Assembly (NCBI GenBank): GCA_030019415.1
Contig: JASEEX010000017.1
Coordinates: 1-40,013 of the forward strand
Source: Thermodesulfovibrionales bacterium
Lineage (GTDB): Bacteria; Nitrospirota; Thermodesulfovibrionia; Thermodesulfovibrionales; SM23-35
Length of the DNA stretch: 40,013 nt
Reading direction: 5' to 3'
In this document: piece by piece, positions 8,793-21,792 of the stretch
How the letters are laid out: each line of letters starts with the position of its first letter
Position numbering within the stretch: the first letter of the stretch is position 1
The notes under the pieces: generated by a model
The model's database searches: none
The model's input: only the letters and a program-made list of their open reading frames with translations
What the model was told of the DNA's origin: nothing
Position numbers and translations under genes: made by a program

Positions 8793-10535
8793 TTAATCAG
8801 TATCTGTAAACCTCACCAAGGTACCTTTCTTAGCAGTTCCATACCTGAAGATAGTTATCCCTTTACAATTCTTTTCGTATGCAAGGAGGAAGGCCTCTGC
8901 AACATCTTCCTTCTTTGCCCTGTAAGGCATATTGATAGTCTTTGAAATAGCATTGTCCGTAAATTCCTGGAAACAGGCCTGCATCTCTATGTGGTCTTCG
9001 GGTTGGATTTCATGCGCTGTTTTAAAAAGCCTTCTTATTTCTCTCGGAATCTCTTTAATTCCTCTTAAATTACCCTTTTCTATAATCTTTGCTTTTAATT
9101 CATCACTATAGAAACCTCTGCTTTTAGCTATCTCGAAAAAGTATTCATTAATCTCGTAAAGCTCAGTATCCAATATCAGTCTCTTATATGCGAGGGCAAA
9201 AAGAGGCTCTATGCCACTCGAGCAACCTGCAATTATTGAGAGGGTTCCTGTTGGTGCTATCGTTGTGACTGTTGCATTCCTTACTCGTGGCATGCCAGGG
9301 GCGTCATATATGGAGCCCTTAAAATTAGGGAAAAACCCCCTGACCTCAGCAAGTTCAGTAGATGCCTGTCTTGCTGTGTCCCTTATAAACCTCATCAGAT
9401 TCCACCCGAGCCCGAATGCCTTTTTATGGTTATAGGGAATACCGAGGAGTATTAACATATCTACCCATCCCATAACACCAAGACCTATCTTTCTATTGCC
9501 TTTGTGCATCTTCTCTATCTCAGGAATTGGATATTTATTTATATCTATAGCGTTATCAAGAAATCTTACAGATGTTTTTATGTCCTCCGAAAGACTTTCA
9601 AGATCAATATCTTTTCTCATATCTCTGAACTTAAAAGTTTGATCTTTCAAGATTGAGTGTTTTAAATATTTTGATAGGTTTATAGATCCCAAAACGCATG
9701 CCTCGTAGGGAAGCAAGGGCTGTTCACCACAGGGGTTAGTAGATTCCATAATTCCAATATGAGGGGTTGGATTTGCCCTGTTAATCCTGTCTATAAAGAC
9801 AATACCCGGATCGCCCGTTTCCCATGCACTTTCGACCATCGCATCAAATACAATTTTTGCCTTTAACCTTCCTACTACGGCCTTGCTCCGTGGATTAATA
9901 AGCTCATACTCTTCGTCTTTTTCAAGGGCATTCATGAATACATCTGTCACTGCCACAGAGATATTGAAATTGGTCAATTCCCCTTCTAATCTTTTGATTT
10001 TTATAAAGTCAAGGATGTCTGGATGATCTATGCGCAGTATTCCCATATTTGCTCCACGTCTTGCGCCACCCTGTTTTATCACCTCTGTTGCTGTGTTATA
10101 AATCCTCATAAATGAAACGGGGCCACTTGCTATTCCACCAGTGGAACGGACAATATCGGCCTCCGGCCTTAGTCTCGAAAAGGAGAATCCTGTGCCTCCG
10201 CCACTCTGAAGTATCAAGGCAGCATTTTTTAAGGTATCAAATATGGAGTTCATGGAGTCTTCCACAGGGAGCACAAAACATGCGGCAAGTTGCCCAATAT
10301 CCCTCCCCGCATTCATCAGGGTTGGGGAATTGGGAAGAAATTTAAGAGTGGACATGAGATTGTAAAATCTTTCTTCCCATTCTTCGGGGCTGCTTCCGTA
10401 CAAGCTTTCTGCCGCTGCAATAGCCTTTGCAACCCTCTTGAACATCCCCTCAGGGGTCTCTATAACCTTTCCTCCCTCATCTTTAAGGAGATATCTTTGC
10501 TGAAGAACTTTAAGGGCATTTTCGGTGAGGTTCAT
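8793..10535 (-). CDS. nrdJ: Adenosylcobalamin-dependent ribonucleoside-diphosphate reductase (class II)
   Basis: [48 protein letters not shown] and [20 protein letters not shown] motifs. Confidence 0.94.
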   Translation of the reverse strand: MNLTENALKVLQQRYLLKDEGGKVIETPEGMFKRVAKAIAAAESLYGSSPEEWEERFYNLMSTLKFLPNSPTLMNAGRDIGQLAACFVLPVEDSMNSIFDTLKNAALILQSGGGTGFSFSRLRPEADIVRSTGGIASGPVSFMRIYNTATEVIKQGGARRGANMGILRIDHPDILDFIKIKRLEGELTNFNISVAVTDVFMNALEKDEEYELINPRSKAVVGRLKAKIVFDAMVESAWETGDPGIVFIDRINRANPTPHIGIMESTNPCGEQPLLPYEACVLGSINLSKYLKHSILKDQTFKFRDMRKDIDLESLSEDIKTSVRFLDNAIDINKYPIPEIEKMHKGNRKIGLGVMGWVDMLILLGIPYNHKKAFGLGWNLMRFIRDTARQASTELAEVRGFFPNFKGSIYDAPGMPRVRNATVTTIAPTGTLSIIAGCSSGIEPLFALAYKRLILDTELYEINEYFFEIAKSRGFYSDELKAKIIEKGNLRGIKEIPREIRRLFKTAHEIQPEDHIEMQACFQEFTDNAISKTINMPYRAKKEDVAEAFLLAYEKNCKGITIFRYGTAKKGTLVRFTDTD

Positions 10536-12049
10536 AAGGATACCCTTCTTCTTGTTGCCAATTTATTCAAGGCATTTATGTATGCCTTTGCAGAGGCAAC
10601 TATTATATCCGTATCAGCACCATATCCCCTCACAGTCCTGCCTCCTTCCTCAAGAGAGACCATCACCTCTCCAAGGGCGTCCGTTCCCCCTGTAATGCTC
10701 TTTACCTCGAATTTCAGAAGATTACTTTTTGTATCCGTTATAGAGGCTATTGCTCGATATGTTGCATCCACAGGGCCATCACCATGTTCTACCTTCTTGA
10801 TCAACTTTTCACCTACCTTAAGCGTGACCGTAGCAGTGGGTTTCTGATTTAATCCACTAAGGACAACAAGGTCAACGAGGCTATACGTTTCCGGTATCTT
10901 TGATACCTCTTCTGAGACGAGGGTCTCAATATCTTCATCGAAAATGTGTTTCTTTTGATCTGCAAGGCGTTTAAATTTCTCGAACACTATATTGAGATCT
11001 TCTTCTGAGAGCTCATAGCCGAGTTCCTTCAGTCGTGCCTTGAATGCATGTCTTCCGGAGTGCTTCCCGAGCACAAGCTTGGATTGAGGTATCCCAACAG
11101 CCTCGGGTCTCATTACCTCGTATGTAGACCTCTCCTTGAGAAAGCCATCCTGGTGTATGCCTGCCTCATGAGCAAATGCATTAGCTCCAACTACTGCCTT
11201 ATTAGGTTGTACAACCATACCCGTTATTTTTGAGACAAGGCGGCTGGTCTTATATATTTCTTCTGTTACTATTCTTGTATCTGCATTGAAAAATTTGGGT
11301 CTTGTCTTGAGTGCCATGACCACTTCCTCAAGAGAAGCATTCCCTGCCCTCTCTCCTATACCATTAATCGTGCATTCTACCTGGCCTGCGCCTCTTAAAA
11401 CAGCGGTAAGAGAATTTGCAACAGCAAGTCCGAGGTCATCATGACAGTGCACAGAGACGACTGCCTTATCGATATTAGGTACTTTACCTATAAGGTACTC
11501 AATAAGTTCGCCAAATTCCTGAGGAATTGTGTACCCCACAGTATCAGGAATATTTACAGTACCTGCACCTGCCTTAATAACCTCCTCTATTATTTTGCAT
11601 AGGTAATCCCAGTCAGACCTTGTAGCATCCTCTGCGGAGAATTCCACATCATCCGTATACTGACAGGCTCTCTTAACAGCCCTCACTGCCGCATCAAGCA
11701 CCTCTTCCCTGTCCATCCTTAACTTAAAATTGAGATGTATATCGGATGTGGCAATAAACGTATGGATCCTCTTATGCTCAGCAAGCCTTAGAGCCTCAGC
11801 TGCCCTGTCTATATCCTCATCTCTTGCCCTCGCGAGGGCCGCTATTGTAACATCTTTTATTTCAGTAGAAATCCTTTTAACAGCTTCGAAATCGCCCTGA
11901 GATGCTATAGGGAATCCTGCCTCTATTATATCTACCTTTAGTCTCGCAAGCTGTTTTGCAACCTGGAGCTTCTCCTCAACGTTCATGGATGCGCCAGGTG
12001 ACTGCTCACCATCACGAAGGGTAGTATCAAATATCTTTATTATTCTCAT
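10532..12049 (-). CDS. leuA: 2-isopropylmalate synthase
   Basis: [30 protein letters not shown] and [10 protein letters not shown] motifs. Confidence 0.96.
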   Translation of the reverse strand: MRIIKIFDTTLRDGEQSPGASMNVEEKLQVAKQLARLKVDIIEAGFPIASQGDFEAVKRISTEIKDVTIAALARARDEDIDRAAEALRLAEHKRIHTFIATSDIHLNFKLRMDREEVLDAAVRAVKRACQYTDDVEFSAEDATRSDWDYLCKIIEEVIKAGAGTVNIPDTVGYTIPQEFGELIEYLIGKVPNIDKAVVSVHCHDDLGLAVANSLTAVLRGAGQVECTINGIGERAGNASLEEVVMALKTRPKFFNADTRIVTEEIYKTSRLVSKITGMVVQPNKAVVGANAFAHEAGIHQDGFLKERSTYEVMRPEAVGIPQSKLVLGKHSGRHAFKARLKELGYELSEEDLNIVFEKFKRLADQKKHIFDEDIETLVSEEVSKIPETYSLVDLVVLSGLNQKPTATVTLKVGEKLIKKVEHGDGPVDATYRAIASITDTKSNLLKFEVKSITGGTDALGEVMVSLEEGGRTVRGYGADTDIIVASAKAYINALNKLATRRRVSL

Positions 12050-12777
12050 TGTGCGGCACCTGCCTTACTGATCTGCTTTCTTTTCTTGTAGTAGAGAAAT
12101 ACATTTTCGATTATACCACCAATCAGGTAAGTCATGGCGAACAAGAAAAGTGCAATCGGGGGATGTATAACTATCACCACAAGGACTATGACTATTGCAA
12201 CTAAGATCCAGAAAGGCTTTCTTTTGCTGAAATCCAATTCCTTTGCACCATGAAACCTCAACGTGCTGACCATGAGCACAGCGAGAAAAATTGTAAAAAT
12301 CAGGATAAAATAATTCTTGGCTGGCAAGGTCTCACATATTTCATAGTAGAAGATTACGGATGCTGCAACGATTGTTGCAGCACCCGGAATAGGCATGCCT
12401 GTGAATGACCTAGATTCTGTTGAGCCCATCTGAATATTGTACCTGGCAAGCCTCAGGGCGCCACATGCGACAAACATAAATGCGACAGCCCATCCAACCC
12501 GACCAAAAGGTGTAAGGGCCCACATATAAAGCATCACTGCCGGTGCAACACCAAAGGCAACAAGGTCGGATAGAGAGTCTAATTCTATACCAAACCTTGT
12601 GGTACTGCTAGTAAGTCTCGCAACCCAACCATCAAGGCCATCGAAAATATTGGCTATCATTATAGCCCAAGCAGCATAGAGATAATTACCCTTGAGTGCT
12701 GCAAGGATTGAATAAAATCCACAGAACAGCCCGCACAGCGTCAAGGTAGTTGGAAGTACGTATACCCCTTTTTTCAT
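12046..12777 (-). CDS. pssA: CDP-diacylglycerol-serine O-phosphatidyltransferase
   Basis: CDP-alcohol phosphotransferase motif [37 protein letters not shown]. Confidence 0.94.
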   Translation of the reverse strand: MKKGVYVLPTTLTLCGLFCGFYSILAALKGNYLYAAWAIMIANIFDGLDGWVARLTSSTTRFGIELDSLSDLVAFGVAPAVMLYMWALTPFGRVGWAVAFMFVACGALRLARYNIQMGSTESRSFTGMPIPGAATIVAASVIFYYEICETLPAKNYFILIFTIFLAVLMVSTLRFHGAKELDFSKRKPFWILVAIVIVLVVIVIHPPIALFLFAMTYLIGGIIENVFLYYKKRKQISKAGAAQ

Positions 12778-12834
12778 GTATTTATTTTAAGGCTAAGAAT
12801 TTATTTCTTCTTAAACTCAGCCTGAACCTTAACC

Positions 12835-13512
12835 TCAACGATTCAAAGTTGCTATTACTGTTTCTCCAGCCTTCACCCTTTCACCCAACTTTACCTTAAT
12901 CTCACTGTCTTTTGGCAAATATACATCAAGCCTTGAGCCAAACCTTATTATGCCATATCTATCGCCCATTTTAAGGAAATCGCCCTCAGGTACTCTGCAG
13001 ACTGCCCTCCTTGCAAGAAATCCTGCAACCTGGCGAACCAGTACCTTGCCATCCTTTGTATTAAGTAACATCGCAATATTTTCATTCTGTAATGATGCCT
13101 GTGGTCTAAAGGCAGATAAAAATCTTCCAGGTGTATGAACTACAGACTCCACAATTCCATCGCATGGGGCACGATTGACATGTACATCAAAGAGCGACAT
13201 AAATATGCTTACCTCCTTTGACTCAGCCTTTAGATAATCCTTCTCATATATATCTTCTATAAGTATCACCTTTCCATCTGCGGGAGATACGAAAATGCCC
13301 TTGCCCTCCGGGATCTTTCTTTCAGGGTCTCTGAAGAAAAAGGCCATAAAGATTGCCAACCCGAATAAGAAGCAAGGGGTAGGAAATAAGAAGTAATAAG
13401 TGAAATCATAAACTCCCGATATCAAATTCACAATTAAAAATGCTGATACTATGATCGCAATGAAAAGGGATCCAAAAATGAAAGGATAGCCATCTGGGGC
13501 GAATCTAAGCAT
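12835..13512 (-). CDS. psd: Phosphatidylserine decarboxylase (archaeal/short type)
   Basis: VSPADGKV, SLFDVHVNRAPCDG and RFGSRLDVYLP motifs; adjacent to pssA. Confidence 0.94.
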   Translation of the reverse strand: MLRFAPDGYPFIFGSLFIAIIVSAFLIVNLISGVYDFTYYFLFPTPCFLFGLAIFMAFFFRDPERKIPEGKGIFVSPADGKVILIEDIYEKDYLKAESKEVSIFMSLFDVHVNRAPCDGIVESVVHTPGRFLSAFRPQASLQNENIAMLLNTKDGKVLVRQVAGFLARRAVCRVPEGDFLKMGDRYGIIRFGSRLDVYLPKDSEIKVKLGERVKAGETVIATLNR

Positions 13513-13524
13513 GCCTTGATTTAT

Positions 13525-14529
<1,005 letters not shown>

Positions 14530-14686
14530 CTAAAATACCTCAAATTAAATAAACAGTATTATATTACACCTCAGAAGTTTTTTCTATTTTTCCGCGAATA
14601 AGACCTTCTTTTTATCCAAAATGAAAATAGGATTCTATTTATTGTGACCTGAACCGAAGCTTGCAAAGAGAATTAATTGATTAGGA

Positions 14687-15121
14687 TTAGGAAAGAGGGT
14701 GTGCCTTTTTCATTGCCCTGTAGATGATAATATAGCTTATAATGGCTGTAAGAAAACCCACCAGCAATGTACCGAAAATGAAGGGCATCAGAAGGGGCTT
14801 CAGGTTATTGAGGAGATGGCTGAAGATAATATTTGACCAGTCTACTTTTGGAATTATCCATTTTGTTCCGAGACACTTTGCACCTATCCATGTGCTAAAG
14901 GTATATATCGGCACAATAGTCCACGGATTCGTGATATACACACCGGCAATTACGGCGAACGTATTGAGTCGAAAAAGCCATGCTGCTGCAACCCCGAGCA
15001 GGGTATGTAGACCTAATAGGGGAGACATCCCTATAAAGACACCCGATGAGAATGCTAACGCTATCCTGTGAGGTGATTCCCTTATCCTTACAATCTCTCT
15101 GAGTCTATCCCTGAACGTCAA
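14687..15121 (-). CDS. DUF2062 family membrane protein
   Basis: SPHRIALAFSSGVFIGMSPLLGLHT and NPWTIVPIY motifs. Confidence 0.88.
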   Translation of the reverse strand: MTFRDRLREIVRIRESPHRIALAFSSGVFIGMSPLLGLHTLLGVAAAWLFRLNTFAVIAGVYITNPWTIVPIYTFSTWIGAKCLGTKWIIPKVDWSNIIFSHLLNNLKPLLMPFIFGTLLVGFLTAIISYIIIYRAMKKAHPLS

Positions 15122-16157
15122 AATGCTGGTAGCCTTCTGCTGAAAATGTCTTTTTCCTGCCTAAAGTATGTATAATAATCTTTTCCGATTCTGTAATGTC
15201 TCCAATGTATATTGCCTTAACCTTTTTCTCTGCGGGTGTGGTAAACAACAGTTCATAATCCTCTCCACCTGATAAGGCTAACTTAATTGGTGGAATGCCA
15301 AGATATGAAGCAGTCTTTTTGAGTTCGGAAGACATTGGAATATTTTTAATGTATATTCTAGCGCCAACCTTACTTTCATCGCAGAGCCTCGATAAATCAA
15401 TAAGAAGGCCGTCACTTATATCTATCATTGATGTTGCATTCCTGACAAATTCCTTCGAGTCCCTCGCCTCAGGCAAGAGGTGCCTCCTGAGCAATGGCTC
15501 AACATCATTCCAGGATAACCCCAATTCAGAAAGTTTAGAGTTAAAAGTTAGGATTTCAGAGTTTTCCGTTAAACGTTGAACGTTAAACGTTGAACGATTT
15601 CTTTGCAGGGGGACAGTCCTTCTTATCTTCTTCAGCAACTCAAGGCCACAGGCTGAATCCCCTAAGTTCCCTGTTACATAGATTCTGTTACCTATCTTTG
15701 CTCCGGAGCGTTTTATGTATCTTTTTGTATACCCAATAAGTGTTGCTGATAGAGTCATGCCTTTGTTTGAAGAGGAAAGATCCCCGCCAACAAGGGATAC
15801 AGTATATAGCTTCATTGCCCCATGGATCCCGTCAAGAAACCGGTCAAGTACCTCCTTTTCTGTATTCTTACTCATCGCAATATTAAGTAGAAGGAACCCG
15901 GGCTTACCACCCATAGCGTAGATGTCACTTACATTAACAGATATCAATTTGAAGCCGAGCTGATAAGGGGTTATAAAATTGAGGTCAAAATGAACCCCCT
16001 CGACCATCATGTCAGCAGTCAGGAGGAGGTTTTTATCTACTGGTTTTAATACAGCAGCATCATCGCCTATACCTACGATAATATGGCGTGAATGTTCTTC
16101 AAACCTCTTCCTTATTTGCTCTAAGAGGGACAACTCCCCGATTTGAGAAAGTTTCAT
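15105..16157 (-). CDS. thiL: Thiamine-phosphate kinase, carrying an in-frame repeat insert
   Basis: GIGDDAAVL, LLTADMMVEGVHF, MIDISDGLLIDLSRLC and LSGGEDYELLFT motifs. Confidence 0.93.
   Translation of the reverse strand: MKLSQIGELSLLEQIRKRFEEHSRHIIVGIGDDAAVLKPVDKNLLLTADMMVEGVHFDLNFITPYQLGFKLISVNVSDIYAMGGKPGFLLLNIAMSKNTEKEVLDRFLDGIHGAMKLYTVSLVGGDLSSSNKGMTLSATLIGYTKRYIKRSGAKIGNRIYVTGNLGDSACGLELLKKIRRTVPLQRNRSTFNVQRLTENSEILTFNSKLSELGLSWNDVEPLLRRHLLPEARDSKEFVRNATSMIDISDGLLIDLSRLCDESKVGARIYIKNIPMSSELKKTASYLGIPPIKLALSGGEDYELLFTTPAEKKVKAIYIGDITESEKIIIHTLGRKKTFSAEGYQHFDVQG
15535..15605. repeat. Family D repeat copy D1, in frame inside thiL, with 2 x 14-bp tandem core
   Basis: GTTAAACGTTGAAC x2 (15568-15595) flanked by AGAGTTAAAAGTTAGG; encodes RSTFNVQRLTENSEILTFNSK on the minus strand. 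Confidence 0.75.
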
Positions 16158-16215
16158 ATCATAATTATGGTGAACGATATAAGGGATTACACATATTCGC
16201 AGGGCAAGGGAGGCT

Positions 16216-18642
16216 TTAGCCTCCCAACAGCGCCCTTTTTCGGACTGATGACTTATAACTATTGGCTGTCTTTTTTGACTTCCGACTATTTGTTTTTTTC
16301 AGGGCAACCTTTAGTACATCATCCATTGTCTCAGCAAACACAAACTCCATATCCTTTTTGATATATTTTGGAATATCATCAAGGTCTTTCCTGTTCCGCT
16401 TCGGGATAATTACCTTATTTATTCCCATCCTTTTTGCAGCGAGGGTTTTTTCTTTCAGTCCTCCAACTGGTAGCACCCTGCCCCTCAGTGTAACCTCCCC
16501 GGTCATTGCAACATTTTTATTAACAGCCTTTCCTGTAAGGGCTGAAGCAATGGCAGTAGCCATTGTAATACCTGCTGAAGGCCCGTCTTTTGGTATCGCA
16601 CCTGCAGGGACATGAATATGGAGGTCTGTTTTAGAAAATAAATCGTCCTTTATGCCGAGTGTCTTTGACCTTGAACGCACATAACTCAAAGCAGCCTGGG
16701 CAGACTCCTTCATAATATCCCCGAGCTGTCCTGTGAGGGTGAATGAGCCTTTCCCCCTCATGGGTGTTGCCTCAACATAGATAATGTCTCCACCAGCCTC
16801 TGTCCATGCGAGGCCTGTTGAGACACCAACCTCATCCTTCTCCATCTCTTCTTCGGGCAGGAATTTAGGCACACCGAGGTATTTATGAAGATTCTGTGCA
16901 TTTATTACAAACGTTTTCTCCTTACCCTCGGCTATCTTCTTTGCCACTTTTCTGCAGACGTTAGCAATTTCCCTCTCGAGGTTTCTGACTCCTGCTTCCC
17001 TTGTATACTGTGAGATGATACTACGAAGTCCCGAGTCGGTAATTTTCAATATCTTACTGCTGATGCCATGCTCCTCTAACTGCTTGGGTATCAGGTAGTT
17101 CTTTGCGATACCGAGCTTTTCCTCCGTTGTATAGCCAGATAGATAGATTATCTCCATTCTGTCTCTTAATGGGCTCGGTATTGTATCCACGAGGTTACCC
17201 GTCGTAATAAACATAACCTTCGATAGGTCAAAAGGAACTCCAAGATAGTGATCCACGAATGAATAATTCTGTTCCGGGTCCAGAACTTCAAGAAGGGCTG
17301 AGGATGGATCTCCCCTGAAGTCCATTCCGATCTTATCAATCTCATCCAACATAAACACAGGATTATTTGTCCCTGCAGTTTTTATGCCCTGTATTATCCT
17401 TCCAGGAAGTGCACCGATATAAGTTCTTCTGTGTCCTCTGATCTCTGCTTCATCGCGCATTCCCCCCAAGGACATACGGACAAACTCCCTTCCCAAGGCT
17501 CGTGCTATAGACCTGCCGAGAGAGGTCTTTCCAACACCTGGAGGGCCAATAAAACAGAGGATAGGCCCTTTCATCTTTTCCTTTAGCTTTCTGACACTAA
17601 GATACTCTAAGATGCGCTCCTTTACCTTTTCGAGATCATAATGGTCATCGTTAAGCACTTTTTCCGCAGCCTTTATATCGAGGCTATCTGTTGTTGACTT
17701 CGACCAGGGAATTTCAACTAGCCAATCAAGGTATGTCCTAACAGTAGCGGCCTCTGCACTGTCTGGGTGCATCTTCTCAAGGCGTTTGAGCTGCTTATCA
17801 GCCTCTTTCATCACCTTTTCTGGCATCTTTGCATCCTCAATCTTTTTCCTGAACTCATTGATCTCTTCTGTCCTCTCGTCGATCTCCCCGAGTTCTTTCT
17901 GTATTGCCTTGAGCTGTTCTCTCAGGAAATACTCGCGCTGTGTTTTATCAATCTCACCCCTCGCCTCAGACTGAATCTTTTGCTGGACTGTTAGAAGTTC
18001 TATCTCCCTTCCTAATATTTCACTGACACGTTTCAACCTCTGGACAGGATCTGTTATCTCAAGTATCTCCTGGGCCTGTTCTGTTTTTAGCCCAATATTT
18101 GAGGCAACAAGGTCGGCGAGCCTTCCTGGGTCCTCAATGCCTTCCACGACTCCCATTACGTCAGGAAGTATTATTTTGCCGAGAGAAACAGTCTTATCCA
18201 ACTGTTCTTTTACTGCCCTTATCTGTGCCTCATCTTCTATAGTAAGTACCTCAGGTTTCTTTTCACTTATCTTCTCTATATCGGCCTTTAAGAAGGGCTC
18301 GGTCTCCGAATAACTCAATGCCCTTGCCTTGCTCAGACCCCTAACAAGTATCTTCACCTTGCCATCAGGAAGCTTGAGCATCCTCATTATGACGCCTACA
18401 GTTCCCACAGAGTAAAGGTCCTCAATAGTTGGGCTTTCGATATCGAGGTCTTTTTGTGTGATGAGAAGCACCATTCTGTTTGTGTTGAGGGAATACTCTA
18501 TAGCCCTAATTGACATTTCCCTTCCCACAAAAAGAGGGAGTATCATGTAAGGGAACACAACAATATCCTTCACAGGTAGCACGGGCAGATTGTCAGGTAT
18601 CTCGATCTCTTTATCACTTTTCTGTTCTATATCTATTACCAT
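16216..18642 (-). CDS. lon: ATP-dependent protease La
   Basis: [20 protein letters not shown] Walker [15 protein letters not shown] catalytic Ser motif. Confidence 0.97.
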   Translation of the reverse strand: MVIDIEQKSDKEIEIPDNLPVLPVKDIVVFPYMILPLFVGREMSIRAIEYSLNTNRMVLLITQKDLDIESPTIEDLYSVGTVGVIMRMLKLPDGKVKILVRGLSKARALSYSETEPFLKADIEKISEKKPEVLTIEDEAQIRAVKEQLDKTVSLGKIILPDVMGVVEGIEDPGRLADLVASNIGLKTEQAQEILEITDPVQRLKRVSEILGREIELLTVQQKIQSEARGEIDKTQREYFLREQLKAIQKELGEIDERTEEINEFRKKIEDAKMPEKVMKEADKQLKRLEKMHPDSAEAATVRTYLDWLVEIPWSKSTTDSLDIKAAEKVLNDDHYDLEKVKERILEYLSVRKLKEKMKGPILCFIGPPGVGKTSLGRSIARALGREFVRMSLGGMRDEAEIRGHRRTYIGALPGRIIQGIKTAGTNNPVFMLDEIDKIGMDFRGDPSSALLEVLDPEQNYSFVDHYLGVPFDLSKVMFITTGNLVDTIPSPLRDRMEIIYLSGYTTEEKLGIAKNYLIPKQLEEHGISSKILKITDSGLRSIISQYTREAGVRNLEREIANVCRKVAKKIAEGKEKTFVINAQNLHKYLGVPKFLPEEEMEKDEVGVSTGLAWTEAGGDIIYVEATPMRGKGSFTLTGQLGDIMKESAQAALSYVRSRSKTLGIKDDLFSKTDLHIHVPAGAIPKDGPSAGITMATAIASALTGKAVNKNVAMTGEVTLRGRVLPVGGLKEKTLAAKRMGINKVIIPKRNRKDLDDIPKYIKKDMEFVFAETMDDVLKVALKKTNSRKSKKTANSYKSSVRKRALLGG

Positions 18643-18664
18643 ATCTCCTTATCTCCTCAACTTT

Positions 18665-19549
18665 TTATATACTGCTTTTTATCATTGTCGCAACCTCAAC
18701 AAGGTACTCTTTAAATTGCTCGGAAACCTTTGGGTTCTTCAATGCAAGGTCAACTATTGCCTTAAGGTAGCCAAATTTATCACCTGCATCATATCTTTTC
18801 CCTTTAAATAGATACCCGTATATCGGGCGTTTCTTCAATAACCCATGAAGTGCGTCTGTTAATTGTATCTCCCCATCCCTGCCGAAACTGACACCTGCGA
18901 GGATATCAAAGACATCAGGTGTTAGGATATAACGTCCAATTATTGCCAGGTCAGAAGGTGCTTCCATAGCCCTTGGTTTTTCCACGAGGTTAGTGATCCT
19001 GTAAACACTATCTCCTTCCCTTATCCCTTCAATCACCCCGTATTTGTTTATATCTGCCATAAGGACTTGCTGCAGGGCGATGACAGGGGAGTTAAGTTTC
19101 CTGTAAAGGTTTATCATATCCTGAAGTAAGTTATCATCGGGGTCAATAATATCATCACTCAAAAGAACTGCAAAAGGTTCGTCTTTTACAAATGGCTTAG
19201 CACAATATATTGCATGGCCCAATCCGAGGGCTGCTTTCTGCCTGATATATGCAAAGTTCAGTTGGTTCAATCTGCTAATCTCTTCAAGAAGTCTTTTCTT
19301 CCCCGCCCTCTTTAGGCTCTCTTCAAGTTCGAAGGCAGAATCAAAATGATCTTCTATGGCACGTTTATATTTTCCTGTGATAATTATAAACTCCTCTATC
19401 CCGCATGCACTTGCCTCTTCAATCGCATACTGGATCATCGGCTTATCAACTATAGGCAGCATCTCCTTTGGGGATGCCTTTGTTGCAGGCAGAAACCTTG
19501 TCCCGAGGCCTGCAGCAGGAAATATAGCCTTTTTAATTTTCTTTTCCAT
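18665..19549 (-). CDS. galU: UTP-glucose-1-phosphate uridylyltransferase
   Basis: MEKKIKKAIFPAAGLGTRFLPATKASPKEMLPIVDKP; start moved inward from the ORF-track call (19738) because the extension runs through intergenic repeat and across rnr. Confidence 0.94.
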   Translation of the reverse strand: MEKKIKKAIFPAAGLGTRFLPATKASPKEMLPIVDKPMIQYAIEEASACGIEEFIIITGKYKRAIEDHFDSAFELEESLKRAGKKRLLEEISRLNQLNFAYIRQKAALGLGHAIYCAKPFVKDEPFAVLLSDDIIDPDDNLLQDMINLYRKLNSPVIALQQVLMADINKYGVIEGIREGDSVYRITNLVEKPRAMEAPSDLAIIGRYILTPDVFDILAGVSFGRDGEIQLTDALHGLLKKRPIYGYLFKGKRYDAGDKFGYLKAIVDLALKNPKVSEQFKEYLVEVATMIKSSI

Positions 19550-19650
19550 ATCACAAAGGCCCTTTATCAATATATAATTATTATACCACATGATACAGTC
19601 GATGCCGAGATAATTAAATTGATTCTTCAGGGAATCGTGTGGAAATACAG

Positions 19651-19682
19651 TTCCCCCCTTCAGAAAAGGGGGTAAGTGGGAG
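19651..19682. repeat. Family B repeat copy B3, between divergent galU and rnr
   Basis: TTCCCCCCTTCAGAAAAGGGGGTAAGTGGGAG. Confidence 0.75.
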
Positions 19683-21785
19683 ATGATTACAAAGAATTTA
19701 CTAATAACTTTTTTTAAAGAAAAGGTCACAAGACCCATAGGCTTCCGCGAAATAGTTTATTCCCTGAACCTTACTTCATCAGAAAGACGCAAACTCAAAA
19801 GACTCCTCCGAGAGATGTCCAGTGGTGGCGATATAGTCAGGACAAGAAAAGGGCTTTATGGACCTGCAGAGGAGATGGGTCTTGTAACAGGCTATTTTGA
19901 GGCACACAGGGATGGTTATGGATTTGTTGTACCGGAAGAACCTGGAAAGAGGGATATATTTATTCCTGCAAGGTTAACCCTCGGGGCCATGAACAACGAT
20001 AGAGTTGTAGCAAGGATTGAAAATCCAGTTAGAAGGGGAGGCAGGATAATCAGGGTACTGGAAAGGGCACATACACGGGTAGTGGGAACATTTGAGGTCA
20101 GCAGGGTAGGGTTTTATGCCAGGCCCAAGAACAAGTCCGTTCCCTTTGACCTTCATATTGCTCCGAGAGATAGAGGTAAGGCAAAGGATGGAGACAGCGT
20201 TATTGCTGAGATAATAAGCTATCCAACGGACACAAGACCACCGGCAGGCAGAATCATCAAGATATTAGAGAAGCCAGGGAATCCTAAAGATGAGATAGAA
20301 GGCATTATAGATGAATTTAATCTCTCAAGAAAGTTTCCACATAATGTACTTGAAGAAGCAAGAAAACTCCATTCAAAACACCGGATAATAGAACCTAAGG
20401 AACAGAAAAGAAAGGATTTACGTCATCTCACTACTGTTACCATTGATGGTGAAAGGGCAAGAGATTTTGACGATGCTGTATCAATCCATAAGACAGATAG
20501 CGTGTACAGACTATGGGTTCACATAGCTGATGTTGGACACTATGTGGGGTGGGATTCAGCCATTGACATTGAGGCGAGGAAAAGAGGCACAAGCGTTTAT
20601 TTTCCTGACAGGGTTATCCCTATGTTTCCAAAGGAGCTTTCAGAAGACCTTTGCAGTCTGAGACCAAAAGTGGAGAGGCTGGCCTTTACAGTTAAAATGG
20701 AATTTGATAGGGATGGACAACGGTTAAACAGTAAGTTCTACCCGAGCGTCATCATAAGCGATGAACGCATGACCTATACATCAGTCAAAAAGGTACTCGT
20801 CGATGAGGACCCTAAAGAAAAAGAAAAATACGATTATCTCCTCTATGATTTAGAGACAATGGGAGAATTGTGCAATATCTTGAAGGGTCGGAGACTAAGA
20901 AGGGGAAGCCTTGATTTCGACCTGCCTGAGCCGGAGATTCTTCTCGACATTCAGGGTAAGCCAGAAGCCATCATAAAGGCAGAGAGGAACTTTGCTCACA
21001 TGATAATAGAGGAATTCATGATTGCTGCCAATGAGGCAGTTGCCGAGTATCTTGAAAGCAACGGTGTGCCAAGCCTTTACAGGATACACGAAGAACCCGA
21101 AGCCACTAAGGTGGAAGAGATAATGAGAATTATTAACTCCCTTCCGACACTGAAAGGCAGAAAGATCATAAAACTAAAGGGTTTCTCTGACTTACTGAAA
21201 CAGATTCGCGGTATCCCAGAGGAGGAGATAATAAACCTCATGATATTGAGAAGTCTAAAGCAGGCAAGATATTCTCCTGTGAATGTCGGCCACTTTGGAC
21301 TGGCATCTGAATGCTATACCCATTTTACTTCTCCTATAAGAAGGTATCCTGACCTCGTTGTCCACAGGATTTTGAGAGAAGTCCTTACAAAAAAATATCT
21401 TGGCGATAAAAGGATTCAGGAAATGGAGTCCATCTTACCAGATATCGCCTTTCATTCATCAAGGATGGAGAGGCAATCTGATGAGGCTGAAAGGACAGTT
21501 TTAGATGCAATGAGGGTCTGGTTTATGAAGGATAAAGTAGGTGAGGAATTTGAAGGAAAGGTGGTCTCAGTTACATCTTATGGATTAAAGATAAGGCTTA
21601 AGGATTACTACGTTGAAGGCTTCCTCCATGTCTCACACATGACTGATGATTTCTATCAGTATGATGAAAAAAGCCTGAGCCTTTGTGGAATTCATAGGAA
21701 AAAGAGATTCAGCATAGGCAAGGAGTTAAAGGTCAGGATTGACAGAGTTGACATAGAAGGAAAAGAGATAATTCTTGGAATCTGA
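19683..21785 (+). CDS. rnr: Ribonuclease R
   Basis: TIDGERARDFDDAVSI and YTHFTSPIRRYPDLVVHR motifs; C-terminal S1 domain. Confidence 0.96.
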   Translation: MITKNLLITFFKEKVTRPIGFREIVYSLNLTSSERRKLKRLLREMSSGGDIVRTRKGLYGPAEEMGLVTGYFEAHRDGYGFVVPEEPGKRDIFIPARLTLGAMNNDRVVARIENPVRRGGRIIRVLERAHTRVVGTFEVSRVGFYARPKNKSVPFDLHIAPRDRGKAKDGDSVIAEIISYPTDTRPPAGRIIKILEKPGNPKDEIEGIIDEFNLSRKFPHNVLEEARKLHSKHRIIEPKEQKRKDLRHLTTVTIDGERARDFDDAVSIHKTDSVYRLWVHIADVGHYVGWDSAIDIEARKRGTSVYFPDRVIPMFPKELSEDLCSLRPKVERLAFTVKMEFDRDGQRLNSKFYPSVIISDERMTYTSVKKVLVDEDPKEKEKYDYLLYDLETMGELCNILKGRRLRRGSLDFDLPEPEILLDIQGKPEAIIKAERNFAHMIIEEFMIAANEAVAEYLESNGVPSLYRIHEEPEATKVEEIMRIINSLPTLKGRKIIKLKGFSDLLKQIRGIPEEEIINLMILRSLKQARYSPVNVGHFGLASECYTHFTSPIRRYPDLVVHRILREVLTKKYLGDKRIQEMESILPDIAFHSSRMERQSDEAERTVLDAMRVWFMKDKVGEEFEGKVVSVTSYGLKIRLKDYYVEGFLHVSHMTDDFYQYDEKSLSLCGIHRKKRFSIGKELKVRIDRVDIEGKEIILGI

Positions 21786-21792
21786 GGGTGCC

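Noticed and set aside
18665-19738. Longer GalU start at 19738 from the ORF track
   Set aside because: The extension crosses repeat B3 and the rnr start; the conserved GalU N-terminus begins at 19549.
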